A stretch of DNA of 64,000 nucleotides. Origin: Spongilla lacustris (Eukaryota; Porifera; Demospongiae; Spongillida; Spongillidae). A program made the position numbers and the translations under genes. Where the stretch lies: the NCBI GenBank assembly GCA_949361645.1, contig OX442415.1:6550899-6614898 (forward strand). The letters are read 5' to 3'. Under the pieces are notes generated by a model, which worked only from the letters and a program-made list of their open reading frames with translations, did not search any database and had not been told where the DNA came from. Below, piece by piece: positions 21,682 through 32,102 of this stretch. How positions within the stretch are numbered: the first letter of the stretch is position 1; every line of letters starts with the position of its first letter.

Positions 21682-21963
21682 ACCCTCCAACTATAAAGTC
21701 CCCTCAACCCACTGTCTATGATTTCCAAGGTAACAGTGTGCAGCTGAACTGTACCTTTGATGGCCTACCTGTCCCCACCATCACCTGGACCTCTCCAAAT
21801 GGAAGTATTCTCACCTCCCAGTCTCAATTTATGATCCAGTCTACCAATACCTCCACTACACTTACCATATCAGTCTTAGGCTTAGGGGACAGTGGTGCAT
21901 ACACATGTAATGCCAGTAACTCCATTGGAGTGTCATCAACCTCCATCCAGCTCATTGTTCAGT
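21682..21963 (+). CDS. RTK-1 final Ig exon
   Basis: One phase 1-1 exon of 282 bases, homologous to exon c of the modules. It has VQLNCTFDGLPVPTITWTSP and GDSGAYTCNASNSIGVSS, so both Ig cysteines are present. No partner exons a or b are found, only the relic near 21030. It is the membrane-proximal Ig domain, followed by the stalk mini-exons. Confidence 0.85.
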
Positions 21964-22117
21964 GTAAGTTGCTGAACATTGTGTAATGTAGTGTATGGTA
22001 AAAGTTGGTTGTTATTTAGACATGCAATCTTTTGTGGTGCCAAAATGTTACTGAGGAGGTATCATGGTTCTAAACATATACACCTGTATCGGCAATATGT
22101 TTATTTTAGTGATAGTG

Positions 22118-22379
22118 CAAGTAAATAAAAACATTTTCTGTGAGAAAGGTGGTGGTATATATGATTTCAAGGCAATGGTGGTGTCTAATAATAAGGGTAA
22201 GGGGAAGGGTAATAGTCCGGTATTTAGCATATGTGTAATTAATATGTAATATGTGCTAAAAATAGGACTATTACATTTGCCATTACCCCTATTATTATAC
22301 CTTAGCTTTAACATCTTTGCCTTCAAATCCTACATTCCACCACATTTTCATGGTGAATGTTGTTATGTACTTTTTCATT
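22118..22379. mobile_element. MITE of the AACATTC family
   Basis: Inverted ends with ACATTTTCTGTGAGAAAGGT on the left and a CCACATTTTCATGGTGAATG complement on the right, plus inner arms sharing GGTGGTATATATGATTTCAA-like words. It is related to 40450-40728. No coding. Confidence 0.7.
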
Positions 22380-22639
22380 GCTTTATCATGAAAATGTGCT
22401 GTTCAAGGACTGATAGCCTGATTTGCAGGTTGCAATTATGCTACCATAGAGAAACACTGCTTGCTATCTAAAGTTGGGCACAAAAACTGATTTACAGTGT
22501 AATCCATACTCTAAATGTATAACCACATGTAACCCTGTGTCACATGTTCAAATCCAAGAACACAATATTTTTCGGATGAACATCAGCCATGGATCAGTTT
22601 TAATAAATATATATAATACAATAGACAGCCACCTGTTTA

Positions 22640-23400
22640 ATGTACTACTGGAGCAATCTTATCCTGCAGATAGAGCACGCCTTCTCTCTGTCTCCTCCCC
22701 TCATGCTGCATCTTGGGTGTCAGTAATTCCCTCTGAGGGGCTAGGCCTTCATCTCCAGCCTTCATAGTTCCAGGTGGCCGTCAAGTGGTGGCTGGGCCTA
22801 GACACCTCAGGTGGCTCAATTTGTCCCCTGTGTCCTGGAAAAGTGCTGGATCCCCTTGGCCATCATGCACTCACTTGCAAGCATGGTGGAGATGTAGTAA
22901 CCCGCCATAATAAACTGCATGACACCCTTGCTGAGACCTGTCGCAGGGCCCACCTGAGTGTTAAGGTGGAGGCAGGAAGTAGCCTAACTCATGACCATAG
23001 CCACACTCGCCCTGCAGACATACTAGTACCCAACTGGTCTTTGGGTAAGCCGGCAGCCTTTGACTTGTCTGTGACGTCACCGCTTAACTCCAATGTTTTA
23101 CTTGAAGTGGGACTAGCAGCAGGTCAGGCTGCCAGAGCTACTGAGCTGAGAAAGCATGAAGAAAACGATGCCAAATGCAAGGAGCTAGGGTGGGTTTGTG
23201 TCCCCATGGTGGTTGAGGCATATGGTGCTTGGGGGACAGAAGCAATGGAGTCTTTGGCACTTCTGGCCTCTCGCCTTGTGACCAGCTCCAACAGGGCTAA
23301 GGCTGTGGTCCTAGCTGAGCTATATGGCAGGCTGAACCTCTGCTTAGTTAGAGCCAACGCTGTAGCCATCCTCTCCAGATGTTTTGTACCAGACCAATAA
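22640..23400 (+). pseudogene. Retroelement C-terminal nuclease-like region (broken)
   Basis: One reading frame contains WVSVIPSEGLGLHL, then a TAG at 22765-22767, then VKWWLGLDTSG, CPLCPGKVLDPLGHHALTCK (a Cys/His cluster), RPADILVPNW and AFDLSVTSPL. The D and AFDLSV spacing resembles a PD-(D/E)XK nuclease fold. I associate this domain set with the ends of non-LTR-type retroelement proteins in animals, but I cannot name the clade. No reverse transcriptase is present, so this is a 5'-truncated copy in an RTK-1 intron. Confidence 0.6.
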
Positions 23401-23989
23401 GTAGTCAGTATTTAGTGTGTTATTATTGTGTAATTATTATGATATTATTAATAATTAAAAGTATTAATGGTATATAAATAATACAATAATAATAATCATT
23501 ACATTGCTCTACCCAAGTCTGTTTTCTAATTTCTTGAGAGCAACAGGTGCGGATTCCTTCTTTAAAACAATTGAGTGCTCTGCAAATTAAAATAATCTCA
23601 ACTAAGTGATGTAAATGCATATGAGTGGGATGACCTCCTCACAGATAAGTAAACAACAGACCAATCTATTCAAGAAGGAAATTGAAGATCAATCATCATG
23701 CCCTCGGAAAATATGCATTACAACCTAAATTATGGCAAAACGCATAGGCACATTTTGTGTTGTTTCTTTACGTTTTATGATCTAATGCACCATATTATAT
23801 ATAAGGTTTGTGTGTTCTGTCGGTGCTTGTCTCTTGTATATCTTTCTAAGGATGTTTTTCTGTACAAGACATCAGGTTTATAAGGGATAAAACATAAATA
23901 TTTATTACAATGCATGCAGTTATTGTAATATTGTACTATGCGTTATTAAAAACTGGATTCTTTATCCAGTCAATTAAGCAATCATACTG
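23401..23989. other. Intron, no exon recognised
   Basis: AT-rich sequence between the retroelement remnant and the stalk array. Confidence 0.6.
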
Positions 23990-25580
23990 ATAGATACAAG
24001 AAATTATTTTACTGTCTAATGTTAATGCCTGCAGATACTACAACATCAATGCATTTCCCAGCTTCGTCATTACCAGGTACACGGCCATTTTTTTGCAGTG
24101 ACGAAACATAGGTACTCCTGAAGTACAAAATAAATAATCTTTTCTAAAGCTTGAAAACAAGAATCTAGAATAGTGTTTGATTACTACTATTGCATTTCCT
24201 ATTTGTACATTTATCTGTTTATCCAGTCAATTAAGCAATCATACTGATAGATACAAGAAATTATTTTACTGTCTAATGTTAATGCCTGCAGATACTACAA
24301 CATCAATGCATTTCCCAGCTTCGTCATTACCAGGTACACGGCCATTTTTTTGCAGTGACGAAACATAGGTACTCCTGAAGTACAAAATAAATAATCTTTT
24401 CTAAAGCTTGAAAACAAGAATCTAGAATAGTGTTTGATTACTACTATTGCATTTCCTATTTGTACATTTATCTGTTTATCCAGTCAATTAAGCAATCATA
24501 CTGATAGATACAAGAAATTATTTTACTGTCTAATGTTAATGCCTGCAGATACTACAACATCAATGCATTTCCTAGCTTCGTCATTACCAGGTACGCGGCC
24601 ATTTTTTTGCAGTGACGAAACATAGGTACTCCTGAAGTACAAAATAAATAATCTTTTCTAAAGCTTGAAAACAAGAATCTAGAATAGTGTTTGATTACTA
24701 CTATTGCATTTCCTATTTGTACATTTTATCTGTTTATCCAGTCAATTAAGCAATCATACTGATAGATACAAGAAATTATTTTAGTGTCTAATGTTAATGC
24801 CTGCAGATGCTATAACATCAATGCATTTCTCAGCGTCATCATTACCAGGTATGCCATTTGTTTGCAGTGTCAAAACATAGGTACTCCTGAAGTACAAAAT
24901 AAATAATCTTTTCTAAAGCTTGAAAACAAGAATCTAGAATAGTGTTTGATTACTACTATTGCATTTCCTATTTGTACATTTATCTGTTTATCCAGTCAAT
25001 TAAGCAATCATACTGATAGATACAAGAAATTATTTTAGTGTCTAATGTTAATGCCTGCAGATACTACAACATCAATGCATTTCCCAGCTTCGTCATTACC
25101 AGGTACGCGGCCATTTTTTTGCAGTGACGAAACATAGGTACTCCTGAAGTACAAAATAAATAATCTTTTCTAAAGCTTGAAAACAAGAATCTAGAATAGT
25201 GTTTGATTACTACTATTGCATTTCTTATTTGTACATTTATCTGTTTATCCAGTCAATTAAGCAATCATACTGATAGATACAAGAAATTATTTTAGTGTCT
25301 AATGTTAATGCCTGCAGATGCTATAACATCAATGCATTTCTCAGCGTCATCATTACCAGGTATGCCATTTGTTTGCAGTGTCAAAACATAGGTACTCCTG
25401 AAGTACAAAATAAATAATCTTTTCTAAAGCATGAAAACAAGAATCTAGAATAGTGTTTGATTATTACTATTGTATTTCTATTAGTAAATTATTCATTATC
25501 CTATCACACACATGCAGCATTAATGCCTACAGTTGATTTGACATCAATGTACTACTCAACTTCATCATTAACAGGTAGAC
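23990..25580 (+). CDS. RTK-1 stalk: array of seven 42-nt mini-exons
   Basis: Tandem repeats of about 257 bases each carry an AG acceptor (GCCTGCAG), a 42-base open exon and a GT donor (CCAG then GTA). Exons are 24035-24076, 24292-24333, 24549-24590, 24807-24848, 25061-25102, 25318-25359 and the more diverged 25533-25574. All are phase 1-1, matching the Ig exons before and the transmembrane exon after. Each adds 14 residues such as TTTSMHFPASSLPG, AITSMHFSASSLPG or DLTSMYYSTSSLTG. Ser/Thr/Pro content suggests an O-glycosylated juxtamembrane stalk whose length could vary by alternative splicing. Splicing itself is inferred. Confidence 0.72.
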
Positions 25581-26292
25581 CTGCACAAAGTGTGCATTTA
25601 CTTGGCCTGAGGATTATACGTGATTTAATATGATGCATTGCTAGATTGATTCATATACAGAAGATCAAATTGCATACTAACCACACATACATCTAATGGT
25701 CAAATGTTGAAATTTTCATTTTCAGTATAGGCACATTAGGCCGGGCTTTATCAATGCAGTACTATTTCATTAGTTTTTAGTCACAAGCCTCCTTGTTGTT
25801 TTGGTATTTCCAATTTCGGGATACATATATAAATTATGCATGTATATATGCTTGATTTCAAAGTAATTGTTTTATATGTCATAGTTTTATAGCAGAAGAT
25901 ATGTGTCCTAATTTGTCTTGCAAATAGCTCTTACAGATCACCTCACTTTGGGTGATTATGTTTTTTTTTTTCCACTGGTTTACAAGTTGTGATTACTTTA
26001 AAAATTAAGGACCACAAACATGTATTATAGCAATATAATATTAATATTAATTTGTCTTTCCATTTGCTGCAAATTGCTCTGACTGACCACCTCAGTTTGG
26101 GTGATTACAAGCTGTGATTAGCATTATAGCATGGCTGTGGTTTGTATAATCATATGTAGTTTTTAATATCAAGAATTTGATATAAAACACTTACCAAATG
26201 TCACAATGTTATGATCACTTTTTATATACCTGCATACTGAGTGGTACCAATTATGACAGAAACTGTTCCATATTAAAAGTACTTCCCAACAG
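25581..26292. other. Intron before the transmembrane exon
   Basis: AT-rich. A segment with TCACCTCACTTTGGGTGATT recurs in diverged form (about 25915-25985 and 26070-26130). No exon is seen. Confidence 0.6.
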
Positions 26293-26401
26293 TTGGCTTG
26301 GCAGTAGGAGTGCCTGTCTCCATCTTGGTGGGCATTCTGATAGTGGGTGTCCTGATTGCTGCCACTGTTCTTCTTCAAAGACATAAGCAAAATGAAAAAA
26401 G
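26293..26401 (+). CDS. RTK-1 transmembrane exon
   Basis: A 109-base exon between CCCAACAG and GTAATT. In phase 1 it encodes a hydrophobic helix (GVPVSILVGILIVGVLIAAT) followed by the basic stop-transfer QRHKQNEK. This is the single membrane span of a type I receptor. It ends in phase 2, so at least one further exon is needed before the first kinase exon (phase 1). This exon is missing from RTK-2. Confidence 0.85.
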
Positions 26402-27031
26402 GTAATTATCATGTCCAAATAAGCAACTAGTGCTAAGGTAATCATGTATGAACTACAGATGTACATGTAGTAACAATTAATCTTCAAGATCGGAGAGAAT
26501 CACATTTTAAGATATACCAATAATCAGGCTAGTATACATTTACATATATAATTCAGGGCCTGCCATATGAACTACAAGTTTAATAATTACCTACAATCAT
26601 TTTGAGAGAACGCAATGGGTACAATATCCACCACTAGTTCATTGAATGGCCAATTCAGTGAATCAGGCTATGGTTTTGGTCCACTGTAGTGCTTGTTTAT
26701 CTTTTCGCTCATACTCGCTGACAGCTCTTAACCTTTCTGTGTTCATCTGCATTCTTAAGTGCTATAATGGAGCTCAATTGCAATCCATCAAAGAGCACAA
26801 CATAATTGAAAATGTCTATAAGAAATCACATGAACATGGAACTTTATTGCTAAATTAATAGCCACTATTATCTACTAATTGCTGCACTAGGATACATAAT
26901 GCTGCAATTGATGGTGAGTATTTATATATAGGGATCTATGCAATACATAATGAACCAAAACATCTCTACAGAATAGGAAAGCTTACATCAGTACACTCCT
27001 AGGTGCCTACTTCATCCTACCAAGCAGCCCC

Positions 27032-27099
<68 letters not shown>
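27032..27099. repeat. CA microsatellite, about 68 bases
   Basis: Pure CA repeat in the juxtamembrane region. The orthologous position in RTK-2 holds a 219-base CA tract. Confidence 0.95.
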
Positions 27100-27101
<2 letters not shown>

Positions 27102-27178
27102 CACATACATATTCAATCGTACTTATGTGCATTATGCCTGTAGTTTTTTGATGTGGATTAACATTGTGTACGTTTCAG

Positions 27179-27600
27179 TACCCAAATTTAAACCCATCAA
27201 CAATTGCCATTATAAGATACACTGAATGGCCTCAGGTGTGTCACCAGTAACTAGCCAAACCATGTATTAAGATTGCTCCTGCCCATTACCTGCCCAAACA
27301 GATTGAGGATCTACTAACACAAGGGTACAGGCCTATGCAGAGGGGGTGATTGTTTTGTATAGGCACGAATGCACTTATGTGAGTAGAGCTTGAGTGAAAA
27401 ATGGTCTACCCATTAGTTACACACAATCCATCAATATGGCTTAAAGATAAACTGCTAGATAACTCAAGCTGTTAGTACTGTCTGACAATTAATGACTGTA
27501 AGTAAGCATTGCTGATCCTAATGCTCTGTTGCTCATAGAGAGCAAGTTATGTTTAATGAACTTGGATTTGTCCGATTTCATATCTCCAGTCTTGGTAAGT
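27179..27600 (+). other. RTK-1 juxtamembrane exon candidates (unresolved)
   Basis: Likely exons are 27179-27235 (phase 0 gives YPNLNPSTIAIIRYTEW) and about 27303-27346 (IEDLLTQGYRPMQRG). Another coding-like stretch, 27520-27595, ends in SPVL before GTAAGT. I could not connect these in one frame with the transmembrane exon and first kinase exon. RTK-2 has the counterpart of 27375-27595 open over its whole length (50177-50428) while RTK-1 has indels there. The connection needs transcript data. Confidence 0.4.
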
Positions 27601-27654
27601 TTATTAATTGCACATTATTGCAACATTAATGATAGTGCTGTACTTTTATTTCAG

Positions 27655-30540
27655 GAACTGAGAGTCTAAAATTGTACAAATCAGAGTGTGATAGATACCA
27701 TTTTGAGGATGTTTTGGTCCATTATGACCAGCTCCATATGGATGAGCAGCCATGTGGTTCAGGTACGTCACTAAAACACTTCACATGACAATGTCCTACC
27801 CTATTTACTTAGAATATTATGTGCTTAATACTCAGGTGAATTTGGTATTGTGCATCATGCTACACTGACAACAAAGGATGGTCAAAAGCAAGAAGTTGCT
27901 GTGAAGTCAGCCAAAAGTATGTCTAAGAGTCATTGTTTGACCAATTTATATTTTATTTTGTTTAGTACAATCTTTTTAAAAACTTTCTGTGTGGCTTCAT
28001 TTTAAATTCTAAATGTGTAGAGGCAGAAGTTAGCTAAGCATAAAATGCAAAGAGAAACACATATACATGTACACTATTCACTTGAAATACAAATCATGTA
28101 GAAAACACAAAAATATTACACCATATGTATGTACATGTACAAACACATTCAATCTAATGTTGCAAAGCCAAAACATAAATAAATAAAGGGCATCATGTTG
28201 TGCTTGGAAAAATACACAACTGATATTTGTGTTTATCCTGTATTCATGCTAGTGTGTATTGCATTTGTACCTTATGTTTGCTCACATATTTATAAGCACT
28301 ATGTGCTGAGTTTACTCAATATCACTACGCAGATAAGTACTCTGAAAGTGTCATAAGAAGTTTCTTAGAGGAGTGTTCATTAATGAAGTCTTTCAGTCAT
28401 CCCAATGTTTTGGGATTGGTGGGAATGTGTCTGGACTCACCTGATGAAGTCCCGCTAATGGTGCTCCCCTTTATGGCTAATGGGAACCTTAAGAAATACC
28501 TTCAGCTTGCCAGGTCCTTCACAAAGATCGATGAGTACCCTCAGGTATGTTTAATTATGTGACTTTTGTTTGATTTGTGACTCCACCATTATACAGGGAT
28601 TATCTTGCCATGTTCTGACCTTCATGTGTTTGGACATAGCCAGAGGGATGAGCTACTTGGCTGATAAAAGACTTGTTCATAGGGACCTTGCAGCAAGAAA
28701 CTGCATGTGAGTAAACAAAAAGTGATTTTTTTATGGAGTGAACAATATTTAATGTTTTACTGCACCCACCTTCCTGCTTATGGATAGGGCATAGGATGTT
28801 TCTAGTGAGTTGAAATTTAAAAGGGGGGGGGGGGGGGGGCTTTTGCTAGGGTTAGCAGGTCAAGCCTGCCTCTCTGTCTGAAACCTTCTGCTATGTATAA
28901 ATGGTGTTCTTGGGATAGCAACCATAGCCTGCCTGTATATTGCTGACCCTCCCACCAATCCGCTTTTGCTTCGATTGTACCTTGCACTCATGTCGTCAAA
29001 CCCATGACCATATCATTATCCCTGGTCGGTCATTGGTGAGGGCCTCACCATGACATGGTCATGGTGTGGCACATCTGGTTACACCCAAGACATGACCAGC
29101 ATCACTCTAATTGGACATCGCACCATGACCATGTCATGGTAGTGGTGTGACCTTTGTCCCAGACTGGGACTGATGGGTACAGCCTGCTAGCAGGGTGACA
29201 CCTGACCCCCTAGGCCGGTGTGCAAAACTGTTAGCATAGTTGCAGGAAAGTATGAGCATTTGTACAGCATGAAGTGATTTGTGTAGGGAGAATGAAGCAC
29301 AGAATGAGTATTCAATAATACCAATGCCACCAGATAATGCTGCTCAATATGACCCTTCATTTGGCCTTAGTCAGTTCAGCGAGACATAGTATATATTTGT
29401 TACCACACTATTAGTTTAGATACATATAACCTATGGGCCAACTTAGGCTTGAACTGCCAAGAGCAAACAGATCGATCCAAGTTCTTCGCATTTGTAATCA
29501 TTTTTCAAATTGTTTAATAACCTTTGTGAATCCTGCCTGCTTCTTCTATGGCATTAGAGCACAGCTGATTCAAGTGCTGCTGGTACCAATTTATTAGGAG
29601 CAAATTTTTCAACTGGTGTATCAATCGTGGCTCCAGCTTCACATGGGACTGGCTTGCAAGAATATCCACAGTATTATCTCACAAAAATTGAATTCAACAA
29701 TGGCAACTATATGTAATGCAATTTGAATAATTAATTCTTCTGGAGTGAAATGATTTTTACAACAGAAGGAAACATATTATTTAATTTCTCCATACTTGTG
29801 TATACATTGCAATTTATTCACACACAATTATTAACCCATGCTATTTAATGTATATTATTAACTTTTCACACTAAATATTCATAGGGTGGACATCAACTTA
29901 ATGATCAAAGTTGGAGACTTTGGGCTCTCCAGGGATATATATACAACAGATTACTACAAAATGTCGAACTTTGGTCTATGTCCAATCAAATGGATGTCTC
30001 CAGAGATGATACGTGATGGAATAAGTAGTGAAAAATCTGACATTGTAAGTGTCATGGGTGCATTCACTATTCTTTTGCCAAGCATATTTCATTCAACCCC
30101 TTTGTCTTTAACTAGAATTAGGTTGTGTCTCATACATTATCATTGCTGTACATGCGTATACTTAATGCATCATTGATTATTGAAGAATTAAAACAAAATT
30201 CATTCTGATGCATTTTAAGTGTATGATAAATAAATCCATCAGGTACTATTCCATATCCACAGTGGGCATATGGGGTGACATGCTGGGAGGTGTTCAGCAT
30301 TGGAACAAATCCTTACCCTGGTGTGGAGAATCGTGACATCCTCCAGCATTTGGATGAAGGGCTGAGGCTGAAGCAAACTACCTTATGCCCTGATCAGATG
30401 TGAGCAATAATGTGTGTCCCTTTCTGTATTAAATGCTTTCTTTCAGTTTCGTGTTGATGACAAAATGTTGGCTGGAGGATGCTCAGGCTCGTCCGACATT
30501 TCAGCAACTTGTTTTGGAGTTGGAGGTTCACCAAAACTGA
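27655..30540 (+). CDS. RTK-1 tyrosine kinase domain (seven exons)
   Basis: Exons 27655-27762, 27836-27916, 28333-28544, 28597-28706, 29885-30044, 30263-30399 and 30447-30540 join in frame and end at TGA 30538-30540. The glycine loop GSGEFGIV, the lysine of VAVKSAK, the helix-C glutamate in FLEECSLMK, the catalytic HRDLAARNC, the DFG in [10 protein letters not shown], the activation-loop [13 protein letters not shown] and ARPTFQQL are all present. HRDLAARN marks a receptor-type tyrosine kinase. The hinge [15 protein letters not shown] resembles the Met/Axl group. All catalytic residues I can check are intact, so the enzyme should be active on the cytoplasmic side. The C-tail is very short, ending soon after the last helix. 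Confidence 0.93.
29287..29389 (+). CDS. Candidate alternative terminal exon inside the kinase intron
   Basis: After TTTGTGTAG at 29286 an open stretch joins in phase to the exon ending [12 protein letters not shown] and runs to a TAG at 29387-29389. It would add a tail with [12 protein letters not shown] and [11 protein letters not shown], each with a tyrosine, and would remove the DFG half of the kinase. RTK-2 has the counterpart (52074-52272) but there the stop is changed to TTG and the tail is longer. It could be a real truncating isoform, or a relic of a duplicated C-terminal exon. The acceptor is weak in pyrimidines. Confidence 0.35.
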
Positions 30541-30807
30541 CACCAAATTGGCTTTTATTTTAGCATGGAAGTAATGCCTGCTGATGTAGAGAATTTAAAT
30601 ATAAGAAACTCTATTTCAGTTACATTGAACTTTTCTTTTACGTTACATTATTTTTCATGACGCTAGTTGATATGCATATAGATCTATAGCCATCAAACGG
30701 ATGGCCTTACCCATCTATGGCAGCTATTCACGGCCAGACGGTCCTTTTATAAGTTGAACGTAATCAAACACAATGATCATGACTTATACAGTCCCAAAGG
30801 TGTGCGT

Positions 30808-30813
30808 AATAAA
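30808..30813 (+). terminator. Polyadenylation signal candidate, RTK-1
   Basis: AATAAA about 270 bases after the stop codon. The position is conserved in RTK-2 (53617-53622), where the 3' region is homologous. Confidence 0.55.
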
Positions 30814-31034
30814 GATGGCCATGTGTTGCCTGTATAATAATAATGTCATATTGCTGTTTATAAGCGTGTGAACGGACAGGGTTTGGTTTTGTTCCTACAT
30901 GTTAAGCCTTTTAACAATGGTTTATAGGAAACTGTTTAGGACATAAATACTAGTGCATCGTCATGTTCGGCGCACCTTGCACTACTTTTGTTATAATCCG
31001 GACTCTGTTGAGACGGTGTCATACAGCGTCGAAT

Positions 31035-31115
31035 GTATAATAAAAAAAAAAAACAAAAAACAAAAAAAAAAAAACACTATACGGCGCATCATCATCTATA
31101 TGTAAACTGTGAAGA

Positions 31116-31158
<43 letters not shown>
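31035..31158. repeat. A-rich tract and TA microsatellite
   Basis: An interrupted poly(A) at about 31040-31075 is followed by a TA repeat at 31117-31158. Confidence 0.9.
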
Positions 31159-31164
<6 letters not shown>

Positions 31165-31237
31165 ATTATGAACATATCGCTGAGCTAAAGGCATCAATTT
31201 TTCCTGCGCACGATCCTGAAGTCGTAAAAGCTGAGGT

Positions 31238-31850
31238 ATGGACTCGCAAACAGCAACTAAAGGAGCTGGCGAGACGCCAGACGCCAATAGCAACAATGTT
31301 CAATTGTCTAGATTTACGGACATCATAGTCGTTACTCCTCCCAAATCAGGGACGGCGTGGGTGGCACACATTTGCCATCAGCTTCGCACCAAGGGCGAGG
31401 AACCAGACTTCGAATAACAAGTACCACAAGTCGTGGCCATTATGGAATTCAGTATCCCTTCCTTCCACACCGATCCTAATGCAGTGACGCAACCAGCGGA
31501 ACGCCATGCAAGTTCATGGGTTTTGATTGTGACGAAGAAACAATTGCTCGCGTCGTGGCCACTACGACGTACGCCGAAATGGTCAAGCGTCATTCAAAGT
31601 TCGATCTTCATTTAATGGTGTTCGAAATAGCTAAGGGAGTTGGAGACGAACCTCCGACAACATTTATTGGTCGGGTTCGTAGAAATGGCGGAAGGTCTGG
31701 CGAGGGCAGCGAGAATCTTCCGGTTGAAGTGCAACAGCAAATCCACGAGGAGTGGCGTACCATAGTGACGTCTAAGACAGGGTATCGCGACCTTCAAGAG
31801 ATGAGGGAAGCGTGGAAGAAAGAAGTGGCAGAGTATAGTTGGAACTTATA
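31238..31850 (+). pseudogene. Cytosolic sulfotransferase pseudogene
   Basis: From the ATG at 31238 the frame reads a sulfotransferase N-terminus with TDIIVVTPPKSGTAWVAHI, including the PKSGTxW loop that binds the PAPS cofactor. A TAA follows EEPDFE at about 31415. The middle third of the family, including the conserved RDP and YEDM segments, is missing. A frame change near 31510 leads to the C-terminal part (MGFDCDEETIARVV, KRHSKFDLHL, then FIGRVR) ending at 31850. The coding line has no introns, so it may be a retrocopy or a normal gene that lost its middle. It cannot be functional as it stands. Confidence 0.8.
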
Positions 31851-32011
31851 ACATATTCATGCATGCATATATATAGTCTGCCTTCTTTACAAGCACACGA
31901 CTTTATGAGCTCTCTACAGGGGTGCATGTGTACCTAAATCAACTCATAAGTCATAACCTACAATTTTTTTTATTCTTTCTTTGATTAATAATATACATGC
32001 ACATTATATAT

Positions 32012-32102
32012 AAATATGCTTTTATCTTGCACTGTGTGTATTATTATATAATATAATATAATAATTATAATAATACGCACAGTGCAAGATAAAAGCATAT
32101 TT
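32012..32102. repeat. AT-rich hairpin
   Basis: The arms AAATATGCTTTTATCTTGCA and their complement flank an AT-rich centre; about 35 bases pair with few mismatches. It may be a tiny MITE. Confidence 0.8.

Noticed and set aside
23990..25480. CRISPR array
   Set aside because: Repeats are about 257 bases with no short-repeat/spacer alternation, the genome is eukaryotic, and each unit has splice sites around an open 42-base exon.
28900..29215. CATGACCATGTCATGG palindromic words as a regulatory site
   Set aside because: They occur as low-order inverted words in a duplicated intron; no independent sign of function.
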